From the NCBI GenBank assembly GCA_003427395.1, contig BFEA01000249.1, positions 1,916,789-1,969,528 on the forward strand: DNA of 52,740 nucleotides, in the 5' to 3' direction. The stretch's first letter is position 1, and the number at the start of each line of letters is the position of its first letter. The stretch comes from Chara braunii. Its lineage: Eukaryota > Streptophyta > Charophyceae > Charales > Characeae. The translations under genes were made by a program, and so were the position numbers. The notes under the pieces were generated by a model. That model was not told the origin of the DNA, searched no databases, and saw only the letters and a program-made list of their open reading frames with translations. Shown here piece by piece: positions 1-11,201 of this stretch.

Positions 1-130
1 ACATATACCAGAGGCAGCGCCACATCAGCATGCCATGTAGACCAGAGGCAGCGCCACGTATACCAGAGGCAGCACCACATCAGCATGCCACGTAGACCAG
101 AGGCAGCGCCACATATACCAGAGGCATGGT
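1..130. repeat. short tandem repeat of an 'accagaggcagcgccac' motif
   Basis: The phrase 'accagaggcagcgccac' recurs about every 28-37 bases, alternating with 'atcagcatgccatgtag'. At least five imperfect copies are visible. The array continues off the left edge, so its full length is unknown. No coding signal is present. Confidence 0.7.
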
Positions 131-149
131 GCACTAAAGAAGCGCCGGC

Positions 150-540
150 GTGCTACCTCCACCTCGTGTCGTCGTCTGCAACACTGGTGCACAGCCAGCA
201 TGAAGCCAGCGTCGTGTCAAAGTCGAGCCAGCGTCAAAGCAGCATAGCAAGACTGAATGCTTTACTCTCTCGAGGACAGCCTTAAGTAACAGATGTCGGG
301 GCTGTCCGGCCTCGGTCCTCTTTCCTCAATCGTCCAGATTGACTCACATTTGAAGGCCCGGATGATACAGTTACAGACTTCTCCCTTGGACCTGATGTTG
401 TCTAGGTACCTGCATACAAACAAATGTGTGTGCTTGACCAGCAGCCTGGGCTCGGTACCTTTGGACTTTGACTGTTGGGTGGACCGACAGTTGAATAAAG
501 TCAACTGTCACACGCCCAAGCCCTGAATTCGTGTAGGGCC
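150..540 (-). repeat. diverged LTR fragment of the A family, minus orientation
   Basis: Read on the minus strand, 262-504 resembles the LTR of element A (around 47830-47990). Conceptual translations of both share the pattern 'THxxLFV' followed some 35 residues later by 'CESIW'. The series of 'agcca-gcgtc' words at 195-245 matches the 'gctggcttgacgctgg' series of LTR A in inverse orientation. This is a decayed LTR relic, not a gene. Its edges are uncertain. Confidence 0.5.
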
Positions 541-689
541 TTTTTGCCCTTGTTTGGCCTGGGATGAGGGCGGCCAGGTAGGCCCTCTGAGACCCTCAGT
601 TTCCACGAGACATATGGCATGGGTATAGCATGTGGTTTCCTTTGTTATTATGTTGTTTCATCTGATTTTTATTTATTATTTTCAAGCGT

Positions 690-1080
690 GTGCGAGGAAT
701 GAGCCCTCGCAGGGCCCTTATCTGACATGCAGGTGTTTTGGGCTGCGGCCCCCAGCAACTGTGTGCCCGCCCTAAGTGAAGGCGGGCCTGAATATCCACG
801 TGAGGCCTACTTTCAACATTTTTCATATGTGGGGTATCAGACAGTTGCAGCAACGCCAGTTGGTTACAGAGCAACGTGAGCCTTCAGGCTCCTTCCAGAA
901 GAAAGGGCTGCGCTGTACAGTTCGATGGGAAGAAGAGCCCCCCCCGGAGCACAAACAAGGTGAACTGAGGAGAGACTACGCCCTCTGCTTCAAGGAGTGG
1001 ACCCGGGCAGACCCTGCAACCCCGCTGCGCCTGCCCTCGGGGTTCCCTGACCCCTTCCCGCCCCTTGGACTCTCGATGGT
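690..1080 (+). repeat. diverged LTR fragment of the C family, plus orientation
   Basis: The stretch from 'gagccctcgcagggcccttatc' through 'gcccgccctaagtgaaggcgggcc' to 'acgccagttggtt' follows, in the same order, the reverse complement of the C1 LTR near 2300-2470. Divergence is high, so this is an older insertion than C1. The right edge is not defined. Confidence 0.6.
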
Positions 1081-1242
1081 GGATTTGCAATGGTATGGAG
1101 CAGAATAAACAGGCTCGCACGGGGGGTGCTGTTTTGGGAAGCACGGGGAGGTATGGACAGACAAGGTTGGAGCAAGGAAGGTGTTCATGCAAGGGGAACA
1201 GTCGCTATCAAGCAGCATCAAGACAGACTCCTTTCTTCCCCA

Positions 1243-1350
1243 CACAAGGGTAATCAATGCTGGCGGGACGTGTATGGTTTCTGATTAAGATCTCATTTAC
1301 CCTCAAAGGGACGTCGGACCCCATTTCCAGCAAGGAAGCCTTAGAGTAGA
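1243..1350 (+). repeat. degenerate repeat shared with 12187-12290
   Basis: The words 'gtaatcaatgctggc', 'gggacg', and 'ggacccc/ggacccg-tttcc-cagca' occur in the same order here and at 12187-12290, on either side of element C1. The match is patchy. The family is unknown. Confidence 0.35.
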
Positions 1351-1430
1351 ACAAGGATGGAAATTGGGGATGGGAAGGTGACGACATTTGGGCCAGGGTG
1401 GCTAGGGGCAGCTGGGCGAGGGAAGAACTA

Positions 1431-2471
1431 TGCAAGGAACATGAATTTGGACGAAGCACAGAAATCCAAATTGCAAAATCACACTGAAGTCCAAGTAGTC
1501 AAAGCAAGAGCAGATAGCACAATGGAACCGAGTAACATCCATTTGAGAAGATACAGAAGAATCGTGAGTCAATGTCCAAGCCCAATCGGGCAACACCAAC
1601 AGCATAACCCAATGTAGCTCTCTCTCTTGAATGGCGCCAGGCGCCCTATCTACTCTACAGCCTAACACTACAACTACAGCATTTAAGCAACCAGACAACT
1701 TGACGACCAGCGAGTAATGACGTCAACACCAATGCCGACCTCCTCTCCACCAGGTACGTCTCTCTCTTCTCCCTCACTCTCCCTTGTTATCCCACACAGG
1801 GCCCTTCACTTCCCGAAGAACCACCTTCGCCCTCACCTCCCTCTGCGCCCACAGGCAGCCCGGCTATGGCCGCCAGCGCCATGCGCCCTACCGCTTAGCG
1901 CCAGCCTGCCTCACCTCAGCCTAGCGCAGCGCAGCACCAGCACAGCACCTCGCAGTGCTTCAGCGTGCCGGCATTGCTCGCAATGGCCAAGATCCCTGCC
2001 CACTCGCCCTCCCTGCCTATATGCCAGTGTTGCGTGTGGGCGGCCTCCCTTGAGCCTGTGCCTGGGCCCCAGTACCTGTACCCAGGCCCAATGCGGTTGG
2101 GGCCCACGAAATACAGTTGCGCCTCTTTCATCAAAGCCTGCGTCCAGATTCAGATAGTGGACCAGTTTCCCTTTGGCATTTTCGGCCTCTATATCCAGCA
2201 TGCAATGTAGGCCTCACGTTTATGTGCCCAGGGCCTAACCGATTCTGGGGCCCTGGTCTTTCTGCATTTGCAGAGATCCGGTACTCGGTGCACTCCAACC
2301 AACTGGCGTGGGGCAACTGTATGGACCCCCACTTCGTGAAATGTCTGAACAAAGGGGCTCTCGTTGATTTGCTGGCCCGCCTTCACTTAGGGCGGGCACG
2401 AGGCTTGCTGGGGGCCTTAGCCCAGAACATGTACATCACGATAAGGCCCCTTTGAGGGCTCAATCCTCACA
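1431..2471 (-). repeat. 3' LTR of C1
   Basis: The first ~315 bases (1431-1745) match 9080-9396 almost base for base. The rest (about 1770-2471) matches 11379-12085. On the element's own strand it begins TGTGAGGATTGAG and ends CCTTGCA, the TG...CA form expected of an LTR. The two LTR copies are very similar, which suggests a comparatively recent insertion. Confidence 0.88.
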
Positions 2472-2492
2472 TTCCATCTCCCTTATCTTCGA
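2472..2492 (-). other. polypurine tract of C1
   Basis: On the minus strand a purine-rich run (gataagggagatggaa) lies directly before the LTR start. This is where the plus-strand primer sits in LTR retrotransposons. Confidence 0.55.
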
Positions 2493-2507
2493 AATCCGCT
2501 GAGATGC

Positions 2508-3080
2508 TTACTTCACAGGTGCCTTCCCTTTTAACATCCTCTCATATTCTGCCACCACTTGAGGAGCTATGTCGATCAGTTCCTCTCTGGTGAACCACCG
2601 ATCTTCTTTTGGATCCGTATGATGCCTGAATCTGATGCGATATTCTCTCTTGGGTTTGGGAGGTCTTCCTCGACCCAGTGGCTTTGAAACAGGCAGGTCT
2701 CTGTGATCCGCAATATCGTCGATGTCCACTTGGCCATCCATGGTAGTGGGCAGCATCGATCTCCTTGAAGGGAATTGATCTGTCTCAGCGAAAGGTGCAA
2801 GCTTTGAGGCATGAAAGACAGGGTGGGTGCGTAGGTGTCCAGGGATACGGATAACATCGGTAGGACCATCCATCTCATCTCCAATTATATCCAGGACTTC
2901 CCAGGGACCAAAATACTGAGGCATTAGTTTTCGAGAGATTTCGAATTCCTGTCCTATCTCACTAGCCTTGACCCAGACACGTTCCCCTACCTGAAATGAG
3001 GACTGTCGACGATGTTTGTTCTCAGAAGCAATCATTGCTTGTTGAGATTTCCTGATGTGCTCGACAGCTTGCTGTAGCAA
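2508..3080 (-). pseudogene. C1 integrase C-terminal part with chromodomain-like tail
   Basis: The 190-residue open frame carries the GPY/F-type region of chromovirus integrases: 'VGERVWVKASE', then 'LMPQYFGPWEVLD', then 'HPVFHASKLAPF'. Near its end 'YRIRFRHHTDPKEDRWFTREEL' aligns in shape with a chromodomain (beta strand, acidic turn, W, acidic helix). In chromoviruses this tail steers integration toward marked chromatin. It follows the catalytic core after a short out-of-frame gap (3080-3090), so the polyprotein is interrupted here. Confidence 0.82.
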
Positions 3081-3089
3081 CTTCTCATA

Positions 3090-4005
3090 CTACACACCAT
3101 ATTCAAGTATGCCCGGAGGTTGCAGAGGGTCGGTTCTCAGGTAGGAGGAAGTCCAGAGCTGATCTAGGCTTCCATCCCAAGTGCAGCTGGTTAGGACTGA
3201 CGCCGGTACTGTTGTGTACAGCGTTGTTGTACAAGCTGGCGATGAGAGGCAATTTCTCATCCCAGTCATCCTGGCTGGGCTTGATGTAATGCCTCCGCAG
3301 GTGTTGTACAACTCTGTTCATCTGTTCGGCCTATTCGTTGGCTTTGGGGTGATTCCCGGAAGTCATCTGAAGTTGACTGCCCAATCGCTCAACAGTCTTC
3401 TTCCACAACTCACTTGTGAAGCGGACATCTCTGTCACTAACGATTGACTTTGGGAGTCCAAAATCACGCACCCAGTTGTCCATAAACAACTTGATGACGT
3501 GTCCAGTCCTTGCAGTCTCTGGCATGGCTGTTAGTCTAGCGTACTTGGTGAATCAGTCTATGATGACAAAGATGTGCCTCTTGCCACTCCTACTGGTCAC
3601 CAGGGTGTCCATGAAATCCATGGAAACACTCTGTCCNNNACCAGCGGGGATAGGTAAGGGCTTCAGCAACCCAAGCGGTGCTTGAGTTCGCGGCTTGTCC
3701 CGCTGACAGACCTGACAGGTCTCCACATACTTCTTTGCATCATCTAGCATTCCGGGCCACCAAAATCGTTGTACTAGATTGGCACTTGTCTTTTTGTAGC
3801 NAAAGTGTCCAGTTGCGTCATGACATTCCCCTAGAAATAAACTGCGCAAACTCTCTNTNGATGGNACCACTAATCTTTTACACCCGGCCTTATCAAGAAA
3901 GAGTAACCCGTCCACCATCACAAACTCATCTTCTGTGGCCTTATCTTTTGCCTGAAGTTTGCGTATGATGTCCATCGTGACAGGGTCTTCCTGATAGGCT
4001 CCCAC
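3090..4005 (-). pseudogene. C1 integrase: zinc-binding domain and DDE core, broken
   Basis: The zinc-binding module is visible: 'GECHDATGHF', then 'CQVCQRDKP' (two His, two Cys). The core follows, with its first Asp in 'SMDFMDTL' and its second in 'VSDRDVRF'. The catalytic Glu lies in 'AEQMNR', but a TAG stop falls two residues before it (near 3330). A frame change separates 3553-4005 from 3331-3525, and another precedes 3090-3321, which carries 'LYNNAVHNSTG'. Runs of n at 3637-3639 and single n bases at 3801, 3857-3859 and 3865 blur some codons. The domain order is normal for Ty3/gypsy. Confidence 0.85.
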
Positions 4006-4055
4006 CAGTGATTGAGTTACTTCCTCAGATACACCAAACTCAGAAACTAGCGCCC

Positions 4056-4481
4056 CTAGGTAGTCTGCCTACGTGACAACGCATATGCAACCTTGTTATA
4101 CTCTCCCTTCAGATACTCTAGCTTGAAGTCATACTGATCTATGACCTCAATCCACCGCTTGAGTGCATTAGAAAGAGCCGGTCGAGTCTTGATCCATTTA
4201 AGGGTCTGATGCTGAGTTCTCAAATAGAAGAACCGTCCCAACAGAAAGTGCCTCCAATGGACAAGTGTCTAGAGAGCATAGAGTTCCCTTTCATAGGTGG
4301 ACTTTGCCAGTTTCTTTGATGGCATTTTCTTGCACATGTACTCAATCGGTCTCAACTTCTTCCCATCCTGCTGAGCCAGCACTACGCCAATGCCATATTG
4401 GCTTGCGTCAGTGGTCACAATGAAAGGCTTCTGAGGATCGGGCACCATGAGAACCTCATGATTCATGAGTGCATGCTTCAA
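4056..4481 (-). pseudogene. C1 RNase H domain, two frames
   Basis: 4269-4481 carries 'VTTDASQYGIGVVLAQQD' (catalytic Asp in TDAS) and the 'YERELYAL' helix. After a stop near 4268, 4056-4241 continues with 'FYLRTQHQTLKWI' and ends 'VAYALSRRQT' (family form: 'ADALSR'). RNase H removes the RNA strand from the RNA-DNA hybrid during reverse transcription. The break makes this copy inactive as one protein. Confidence 0.85.
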
Positions 4482-4499
4482 TCGTTTGAAAGCAGCCTC

Positions 4500-5250
4500 T
4501 CACTCATCACTCCAGTCCCAAGGTGTGTCAAGTCGAGTTAGATCAGTTAAAGGAGAGGCGACTGTGGAATGGTTCTTCACAAAGTTCTTATAGTAGTCGC
4601 ACATCCCTAAGAAAGATCTGACCTCAGTAACAGTCTGAGGTCGTGGCCAGTCCTTGATACTAGCCACCTTCTCATCTTCCGGCCTAATCCCTTTCGCGGA
4701 TACTTCATGACCCAAGTACAAGATCCTAGTGCGTCCAAACTCACATTTCTCTAGGTTGACCTTATACTTGTGTTGTCGCAAGAGTGAAAGTACAGTCTCA
4801 ACGTGCTGCGCATGCTCCTCGACAGACTTACTAAAGATACGAATATCGTCAAGGTACACGACGACAAACTTATCTAAGTAGTCATGGAAGATCCTATTCA
4901 TGGCGTGCTGGAATCTACTCGGCGCATTGCAAAGGCCAAAGGGCATCACTACAAACTCATACAGACCGTATCGGGTCTGAAAAGCAGTCTCGTGTTGATC
5001 CTTAGGTCTCATAGCAATCTGGTGGTAGTCGGACTTTAAGTCTATCTTGCTATAGTACTTACATCCCTGCACCCTATCCAAAAGGTCGTCTATGTGAGGT
5101 TGAGGCTCTGCGTTTTTCACTATGATGGCATTGAGGCCTCTGTAATCAATGCACATCGTCAATGTACCCCCCTTCTTCGGTACAAATAACAGTGGAAATC
5201 CGAAGGGGGAAGTACTCGGCCGAATCCATCCCTTTTTTGTCAGCTCTTTC
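4500..5250 (-). pseudogene. C1 reverse transcriptase
   Basis: The motifs are close to the family pattern. '[19 protein letters not shown]' lies at the N-terminal end. 'YSKIDLKSDYHQIAM' holds the first catalytic Asp and 'VVMPFGLCNAPSRFQ' follows. 'VVVYLDDI' gives the YxDD active site intact, and 'LGHEVSAKGIRP' follows. The end of the palm/thumb ('FLGMCDYYKNFVKNHS') is present. A stop lies just upstream ('LRR' then stop, near 5254), and another separates RT from RNase H near 4500. Apart from these the 220-residue frame is clean. Confidence 0.9.
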
Positions 5251-5252
5251 AG

Positions 5253-5570
5253 TTATCGCCGAAGTTCGTCCAACTCGGTCGGAGCCATCCTATAGATCCT
5301 TCCCTTTGGGGTTTTACTCCCTAAAATAATTTCTATGGCGTGGACAATCTCCCTTTCTACGACTCCTGTGGGCTCTGTGAACAGATCAAGGAACTTAGCA
5401 ACGACGTGTTCTATCTCTGGGGGTGTTTTAACAGCCTCCCCTTTCTCAGAGACATACACTAGGTACATACCCTCCTCTTGGTTCTGTTTATAATAATTAT
5501 AGAACGCTGATGCGCACAAGCAGCCATAGGTTTCTATTAAGCTATTGGCCTTATACTTAGCCAGTCTCAC
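5253..5570 (-). pseudogene. C1 linker between protease and RT
   Basis: The 105-residue frame ends with 'ILGSKTPKGRIYRMAPTELDELRR', the sequence that normally leads straight into the RT domain of Ty3/gypsy pol. The upstream part is acidic linker. It is separated from the RT frame by one stop. Confidence 0.75.
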
Positions 5571-5582
5571 AGTCCTTCCATC

Positions 5583-6000
5583 CTACAACTTATGCTTTAG
5601 CACCTTCTTGTCCCAGTCAAACTGGGGCTTGGCAACCTCAAGGTAGTACATTCCTAACAGCATATCAAATGGTAAGTCGTCGCTAACCAGGAACGAAATC
5701 TTGTGATTAAGTTCCCCTCCTCCATAGAAGAAGGCATAGACTACATCCTTGACATAGTCTGTGACAACCATGCGCTCCTTATTGGCCAAAGTAGATGTTG
5801 CCGGTCTACTAAGGTGTTGTACCCGGTCCTTCAGGTGTAGCCTTTCCAAACAGTCGCGACTTATGTAATTCCGCGTGGAACCGATGTCTACGAACGCACC
5901 ACATTTGCGGCCTCCTACAGCAACTTCCACAACGAAATGTTCCCCTCTAGGACCTCTACTTAGTGCCACCCAAGATTCGCGAGGGTCCTTGTACCCCACC
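5583..6000 (-). pseudogene. C1 aspartic protease with Asp-Ile-Gly active-site motif
   Basis: The protease lies in 'VEVAVGGRKCGAFVDIGSTRNYIS', followed by the flap-like segment and 'DMLLGMYYLE', the C-terminal strand of retropepsins. Active retropepsins carry Asp-Thr-Gly or Asp-Ser-Gly here; this copy has Asp-Ile-Gly. Element C2 has the same change (12560 region), so it was probably present in a common source copy. The Thr/Ser hydroxyl normally holds the active-site loops together, so activity is doubtful. The open frame runs from 6203 to 5583, with the protease in its second half. Confidence 0.78.
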
Positions 6001-7786
6001 CTTAGGAGGTAGCTTCTGCGTGACCTTTGCATTCTTGCACTTGTACTGGGTGTCTCCGTATTCACCACAGCTAATGCAAGCACCACGCACTCGGCGGTCC
6101 CGCCACACTTCCTGATCAAGACCTTCCTTGACCCAATCAGCAACTTTGACTTGATTGGAGGCGGCCTGCCCTTGACTCTTTTGATGGCCCTTCCCTCGGC
6201 CACCTGCCTTAGTCTTCACTACTGCGGCGAGGGTGCTACCCTCAGCGGTTTCCTCGCCGTCGTACTCTGGACTGTCCATCAGGTCAGAAAGTTCATCAAT
6301 CTCAGCTTGGGTCCCATCAGACTCAACCATCATCAATCGACTCCCCTTCTTCTTCCACTCCTGTGGACTCTTCTTCTTCCTCCCGTCTACTGGAGTAGGT
6401 TGAGCACTTCCTAGAGTAGCCTCCAAATCTAAGGCCTTTCTAGAGAAGGTCTCAAATGAATGATACTCGAGGCGAGCCTCGCTGGCCAGCAAATTTATGA
6501 GATTCTCGGGCAGACATCTCAGAAACATGGTCAATAAGACCTGGTCATCGTAGGAACGACGATGAGGCTCTCTACGGTAGACGTTAGCTCTTTGACTGAC
6601 TTGTACTTTCTTTGGTCCAGTTTTAGCATCGCGTCAGTGGCAATTTGTGCCTGTTGCGGATTGTGCCAGCGAGGAACTCTTCTAAAGTTAGGGTCTTACC
6701 CCAATCTGCCATGCGTCGTCCGAACTCGGCCTTCGCTACTAATCCATCCAACCATTTGGCTGCCTTACCCTCAAGGTAACATGCAGCAGTAATCACCTCC
6801 TCCTGCAAAGTCCTCTTTGCCCTTACCCACACTGGAACCGTTCTCAACCATGTGTTGAGTTCCTCGTCCTTCTTCTCACCGGAGAAGGCAAGGGACGGTT
6901 TCATTGGGGTTTTGGGGTACCATTGACCTTGCTGCTGTCCCTGTGGTGGAACAGTTTGTTGCGGTGATGGTGTAGCTATCACCGCTGGACCAGAAGTAGA
7001 AGAAGCAACAGTCTGTGCGGCTGCTGCAGACGTACCACTTGGCTGTGTGCCAGCTTGTACTGGAAAGGGGCCTGACATCGCCGTTAACGGCAACGGCGAC
7101 TGTGCTGCTGGCTGTAATCCTGGCCTTTGCAAAAGGTCCAAGATTTGGTCCAAAAAGTTCTGCATGAAGTCCAGCCTGCTGTCCATGTGCGCATGGAGCG
7201 ACAGTATGCTGGCCTTCAACACTTTCATTTGGTCAGACATAGCTGACTCATCCAAACCCTCTAATGTAGCTTTGTCTGCCTCTAACGTATCAAGCCTGGC
7301 TGTTCTATTTTTTATCTCCTTTTCTTTATTGGTTGCTTGTTTCAGTTCCCTCTCTAACTGTGCGTGGATCATCTCGACTTGCTGGAGCTCTTGAAGCTCC
7401 CTCCCGCGTGGGGTCAACGGGCTGAATTGCGAGCCCGCCATTTGACTTGTTGACTGACCAGAACCTATTGATCCGGAAGTACCGGTGGACCCAGGGGGCA
7501 TCCCCAACTGGGTCCCAGACGAGGATGCTGCTGCGGTAGCCATTGCTGCTGCTCTGGCTGCTGCTGCAGCCTGTTCCCTAGCTGCGGCGTTTGCGGTTGA
7601 CAACGCCTCACTTGCAACTAGTGCTGTATCCCTGGCTGCTGCGAGAGCACAGGCTCTTACTTCGGCACAAAGCCGTCTCTCATCTCCCGGTTGTAGGGCC
7701 TGAAACACGCGCGGGACGCTTAGTGATCTCGAACGTGTCAGCCTAGCATCGTCAACTCTACCCTCATCGGTGTTTGACCCACTCAT
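5956..7786 (-). pseudogene. C1 gag polyprotein
   Basis: Gag starts at the ATG at 7786 ('MSGSNTDEGRV') and runs 387 residues to a stop at 6623. It has an Ala-rich helical part, a coiled coil ('ELKQATNKEKEIKNRTARLDTLE'), a Pro/Gln/Ser/Thr-rich stretch, and the start of the capsid-like domain ('AACYLEGKAAKWLDGLV'). It continues in another frame (6534-5956) with 'LLTMFLRCLPENLINLLASEA' and a zinc knuckle. The knuckle reads CISCGEYGDTQYKC, so the His of CX2CX4HX4C is Asp here (intact in C2). Gag packages the element RNA in virus-like particles. The frameshift near 6540-6620 kills this copy. Confidence 0.82.
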
Positions 7787-9064
7787 CAGTTAGGCAAACA
7801 CTATCTGCACTACAACTCCTTGTTGGAGTCCTACCACAGCATGTGTCTGACCGACACCTAATTTTCTAAAAATAGATGTCTGGCAGGTCCCCTTCTCATC
7901 CGATCAAGTGGCAGCCTACAACATTCACAAAAGACCGTAAACATATTTTAGTAATATCATGATTAGTTCACTTACAGTAGTTTTGCATAGAACTGGCTAT
8001 GGTAGTATACAACAGTCCTAAACTAAACTGTACGTGAGGTGTTAGCAGTCTGTCAACCAACTAATCAACAATAAAACTAAATTATGTTGCAGATGTATGA
8101 ACAGTGGATATGGTTGTGTTTACAGTTGAGCACCAATTAGAACCTACCCTCCCCTCAATCCAACATTCCGATGAGCATCAAGAGCAGCAGTGTCATAGGT
8201 GTGCAGTGTCGGCCCACCCCTGTGCCCCAGGTGCATGCTTATGACCAGGCTTGCCCTTTCTTTATCCTCGCGTGCAACGAGCCGTACGTCCGACTGATCT
8301 GGCTGATCAAGAGGCCTATTTAAGGACTTCCCCCAAGGTCGCTCAGGAATTATTTAACGTCGCAATCAGGACGACGATCACAGTCAGTTGTCAGATCGGA
8401 TCCCCTTCCAGAAATGTTTATAGACGGTCTGGGAGCATCTGCATAAGCCTGTTCAGTCCGCACACCCCTCTATCAGCGCAGCAAAAGTGCCCTCATGGAC
8501 AAAGCAGCCATCGCATGCGTGTACTAATCCCATTGGGTTGGCATGGTGACGCATGTGCTTCGACCAGGGCCCTTCAGAGGCACCGCCCTTTCTCCTTCCA
8601 GATGCACCACCGGGAAGATTGTCGTCTCTCAAGGTAGAGCGCTCACGACACCTCACCAAAAGAGAGGACTCTCAAGTTGGACTCACTTCCTCGCGGTAAG
8701 AAGAGGTTGAGAGGGTAGATAAGGTAAGGGAACAACGTACCTGGAGATAGCTGCCCCCAACCACAGATTTCTCACCAATTGAGCTGAGTGTGCATTTGAT
8801 GACCGGTCGCAGCCTCGGTACCACCCACAACGCAATGCAGTGCCACCTCAGCTAAATGCCACATCAGCATGCTCTCATCACCAATCATACATTCCGCCGT
8901 CACCACGGCATCCCAAGTCGTACAGCCTTTCGGCGCACACCTCTCTACCCAGGTCGTGCGCCTATTTTTGGCCTGACGTCACAAGAACCAACTGCGAAGA
9001 AGCATCGTCAACGCACCAAGTCTGTATAACGCCAACGCACCAAGGTAAGTGGCGAATCGAACCG
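7787..9064 (-). other. C1 untranslated leader between primer site and gag
   Basis: No coding frame is supported across these ~1.28 kb. The sequence is collinear with the C2 leader (14700-16250): shared words include 'ttgatctggctgatcaagaggc' types at 8290 and 15170, 'cagggcccttcagagg' at 8570 and 15430, and 'gtaagggaacaacgtacctg' at 8724 and 15920. Long leaders of this sort are common in large Ty3/gypsy elements. Confidence 0.7.
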
Positions 9065-9076
9065 GCTCTGATACCA
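9065..9076 (-). other. C1 primer-binding site (initiator Met tRNA)
   Basis: On the minus strand this reads TGGTATCAGAGC, the complement of the 3' end of plant initiator Met tRNA. It lies 3 bases inside the 5' LTR. It fixes the element's direction and the LTR boundary. Confidence 0.88.
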
Positions 9077-9079
9077 AAA

Positions 9080-9396
9080 TGCACGGAACAGGAATTTGGA
9101 CGAAGCACAGAAATCCAAATTGCAAAATCACACTGAAGTCCAAGTAGTCAAAGCAAGAGCAGATAGCACAATGGAACCGAGTAACCATCCATTTGAGAAC
9201 GATACAGAAGAATCGTGAGTCAATGTCCAAGCCCAATCGGGCAACACCAACAGCATAACCCAATGTAGCTCTCTCTCTTGAATGGCGCCACGCGCCCTAT
9301 CTACTCTACAGCCTAACACTACAACTACAGCATTTAAGCAACCAGACAACTTGACGACCAGCGAGTGATGACGTCAACACCAATGCCGACCTCCTC
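9080..9396 (-). repeat. 5' LTR of C1, first part
   Basis: Near-identical to 1431-1745. The match stops abruptly after 'gccgacctcctc' at 9396 and resumes at 11379, so the LTR is interrupted by an insertion. Confidence 0.88.
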
Positions 9397-10340
9397 ACAT
9401 GTACTCAGTGAAGAGCCCTGATGTAGTTCTGCCAACGCAGATATCCCCAAGGGATAGATCGCTGAGTACAGCCCCAGCTATGGCTGTCTCAGGTAGGCGG
9501 CTATGGCTGCTTCACTGCTGCTGAAACCTCAGGTGCCGCTGTTGGTCTTCAGCTCTGCTCTATTGGTTGGCCGCAAAACGCTGCATGCGAAAATCAAATG
9601 CCAAAAGTCCTGAATCGATTTTCCTCCAGGACTTATAGACTTTCTACTCTAGCCTAGAACTAGACCGGACTGGCTACCGGTACCGCTGCTGTTTCGGCCT
9701 CTCGGCCTCTACCGGACCCGGCTNTAGGCTATAGGACCGTATAGCAGTATAGGCCGCTTAGGGCCTGTCTGTCCTAGCGTAACCCGGGCCTGCTATAGGC
9801 AGTTAGGGTAGCTGTAGGAACTCGGTTAGTACCAGGTCTGTATTTTTCCGAAATTACAGATCTGTCCCTNGCGAATTTCCACACAGGCGGATCTCTCGGT
9901 TAGCCCTCAGCCAAACAAAATTACAAAACAAACCCTGCAGGTTAGTATACAGCCTCACAGTCAATCTCGGCAGCAGAAATCAGCAAGTACATTGCACGAG
10001 AGTTTGGGTGTGCAGGCCTGGATGCGCCATAGCCTGTGGAAGCGAGTTTTCATCTGAACTGTGTTTCGGGTTTCCATATCTCTGAGCTTTGAGTGAAGCG
10101 CTTGGCGCTAGCGTGAATTGCCATCTGTTTGCATGTATGCGAGGTGGAAAATAAAGCGAGTCTGATTGCATATTATGCCTAGCAAACGAAATGATGATAG
10201 GCTTCGCAAAATTTCGGCTTTCCGAAACCAAAATTTTCCGAAAGAGAATGGAGGTTCGATTTTCAGAAAAGAATAAATCCAGTTTCCGGGAATATGACCA
10301 CCTCCCTTGTTTACCTGTATGCCCAGAAAAACGAGATACT

Positions 10341-10545
10341 AACATCAGAAATTTTCGGCTATAAATGCTAATATCAGAAATTTTCTCTTGCTTATATTAG
10401 AGAAACTAAATGCTACTATCAGAAATTTTCAGATATTTATTGCGTGAAAACGAAATGCTAATATCAGAAATTTTCAGATAAAACGAAATGCTAATATCAG
10501 AAATTTTCAGATAAAACGAAATGCTATTATCAGAAATTTTCTGAG
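10341..10545. repeat. tandem repeat with 'atcagaaattttc' core, ~33 bp period
   Basis: Six copies of 'atcagaaattttc' are visible. The last three are regularly spaced at 33 bases with 'agataaaacgaaatgct' between them. The earlier copies are more loosely spaced. Confidence 0.75.
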
Positions 10546-10599
10546 TGAGGACGCCGCCCGGCTGGGCCCAGCCGGTTGGGCCCGGGGGGGGCCGCCCGG

Positions 10600-10689
10600 N
10601 NNNNNNNNNNNNNNNNNNNNNNNNNNNNNNNNNNNNNNNNNNNNNNNNNNNNNNNNNNNNNNNNNNNNNNNNNNNNNNNNNNNNNNNNN
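10600..10689. other. assembly gap
   Basis: A run of n. Any protein frame crossing it is meaningless. Confidence 0.99.
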
Positions 10690-10717
10690 TTTGTAAGGGG
10701 TGTGTGTGTATACAAGG

Positions 10718-10721
<4 letters not shown>

Positions 10722-10794
<73 letters not shown>
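10722..10794. repeat. (GA)n microsatellite
   Basis: About 36 uninterrupted GA units follow the gap. The Arg/Glu or Ser/Leu frames across it are artefacts of the repeat. Confidence 0.95.
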
Positions 10795-10795
<1 letters not shown>

Positions 10796-11055
10796 CCGGC
10801 TCCCCTTAACACGGCTCAGACGGCCCATGCAGGCTATCTGAAGGGTCCTCGCAGACATGTAGCGCAGACCCTCCCACCAAAATCGAGGCACGTAGTGAAT
10901 ATGAAATAGAGCACGAGCTGGCCGAATATATAGTCAAGATTCGAATTCAGGTCTGTGTTTCAGCAGTTATGGGTTGCTCACGTAGCTAGGGCCTGTTGGT
11001 CTCTGCAAGTGACTCTTNGGGCTTGGCTGCACTACTCACGAAATGTGCAAAATTA

Positions 11056-11201
11056 GAATGAATCTTCTGCAGAACGTGGAATAATACGCCACCATATGTT
11101 TTGTCTTTTGTGCATTTGGTGAGTAAAGGAATGAATCTTCTGCAGAACGTGGAATAATACGCCACCATATGTTTTGTCTTTTGTGCATTTGGTGAGTAAA
11201 G
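11056..11201. repeat. perfect 73-bp tandem duplication
   Basis: 11056-11128 and 11129-11201 are identical, starting 'gaatgaatcttctgcagaac' and ending 'ggtgagtaaag'. Perfect identity suggests a recent event or an assembly duplication. Confidence 0.9.

Noticed and set aside
1717-2455. Several frames of 80-146 residues within 1717-2455 and again at 11470-12034
   Set aside because: These lie in the two LTR copies of C1, in all frames and on both strands. GC-rich LTR sequence gives chance frames, and the copies differ by indels.
6623-7786. A host Ala-rich protein gene
   Set aside because: Position, coiled coil, capsid-like words and match with C2 show it is gag of C1.
10406-10909. Arg/Glu and Ser/Leu-rich proteins
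   Set aside because: They come from the (GA)n tract and the gap; there is no real coding sequence.
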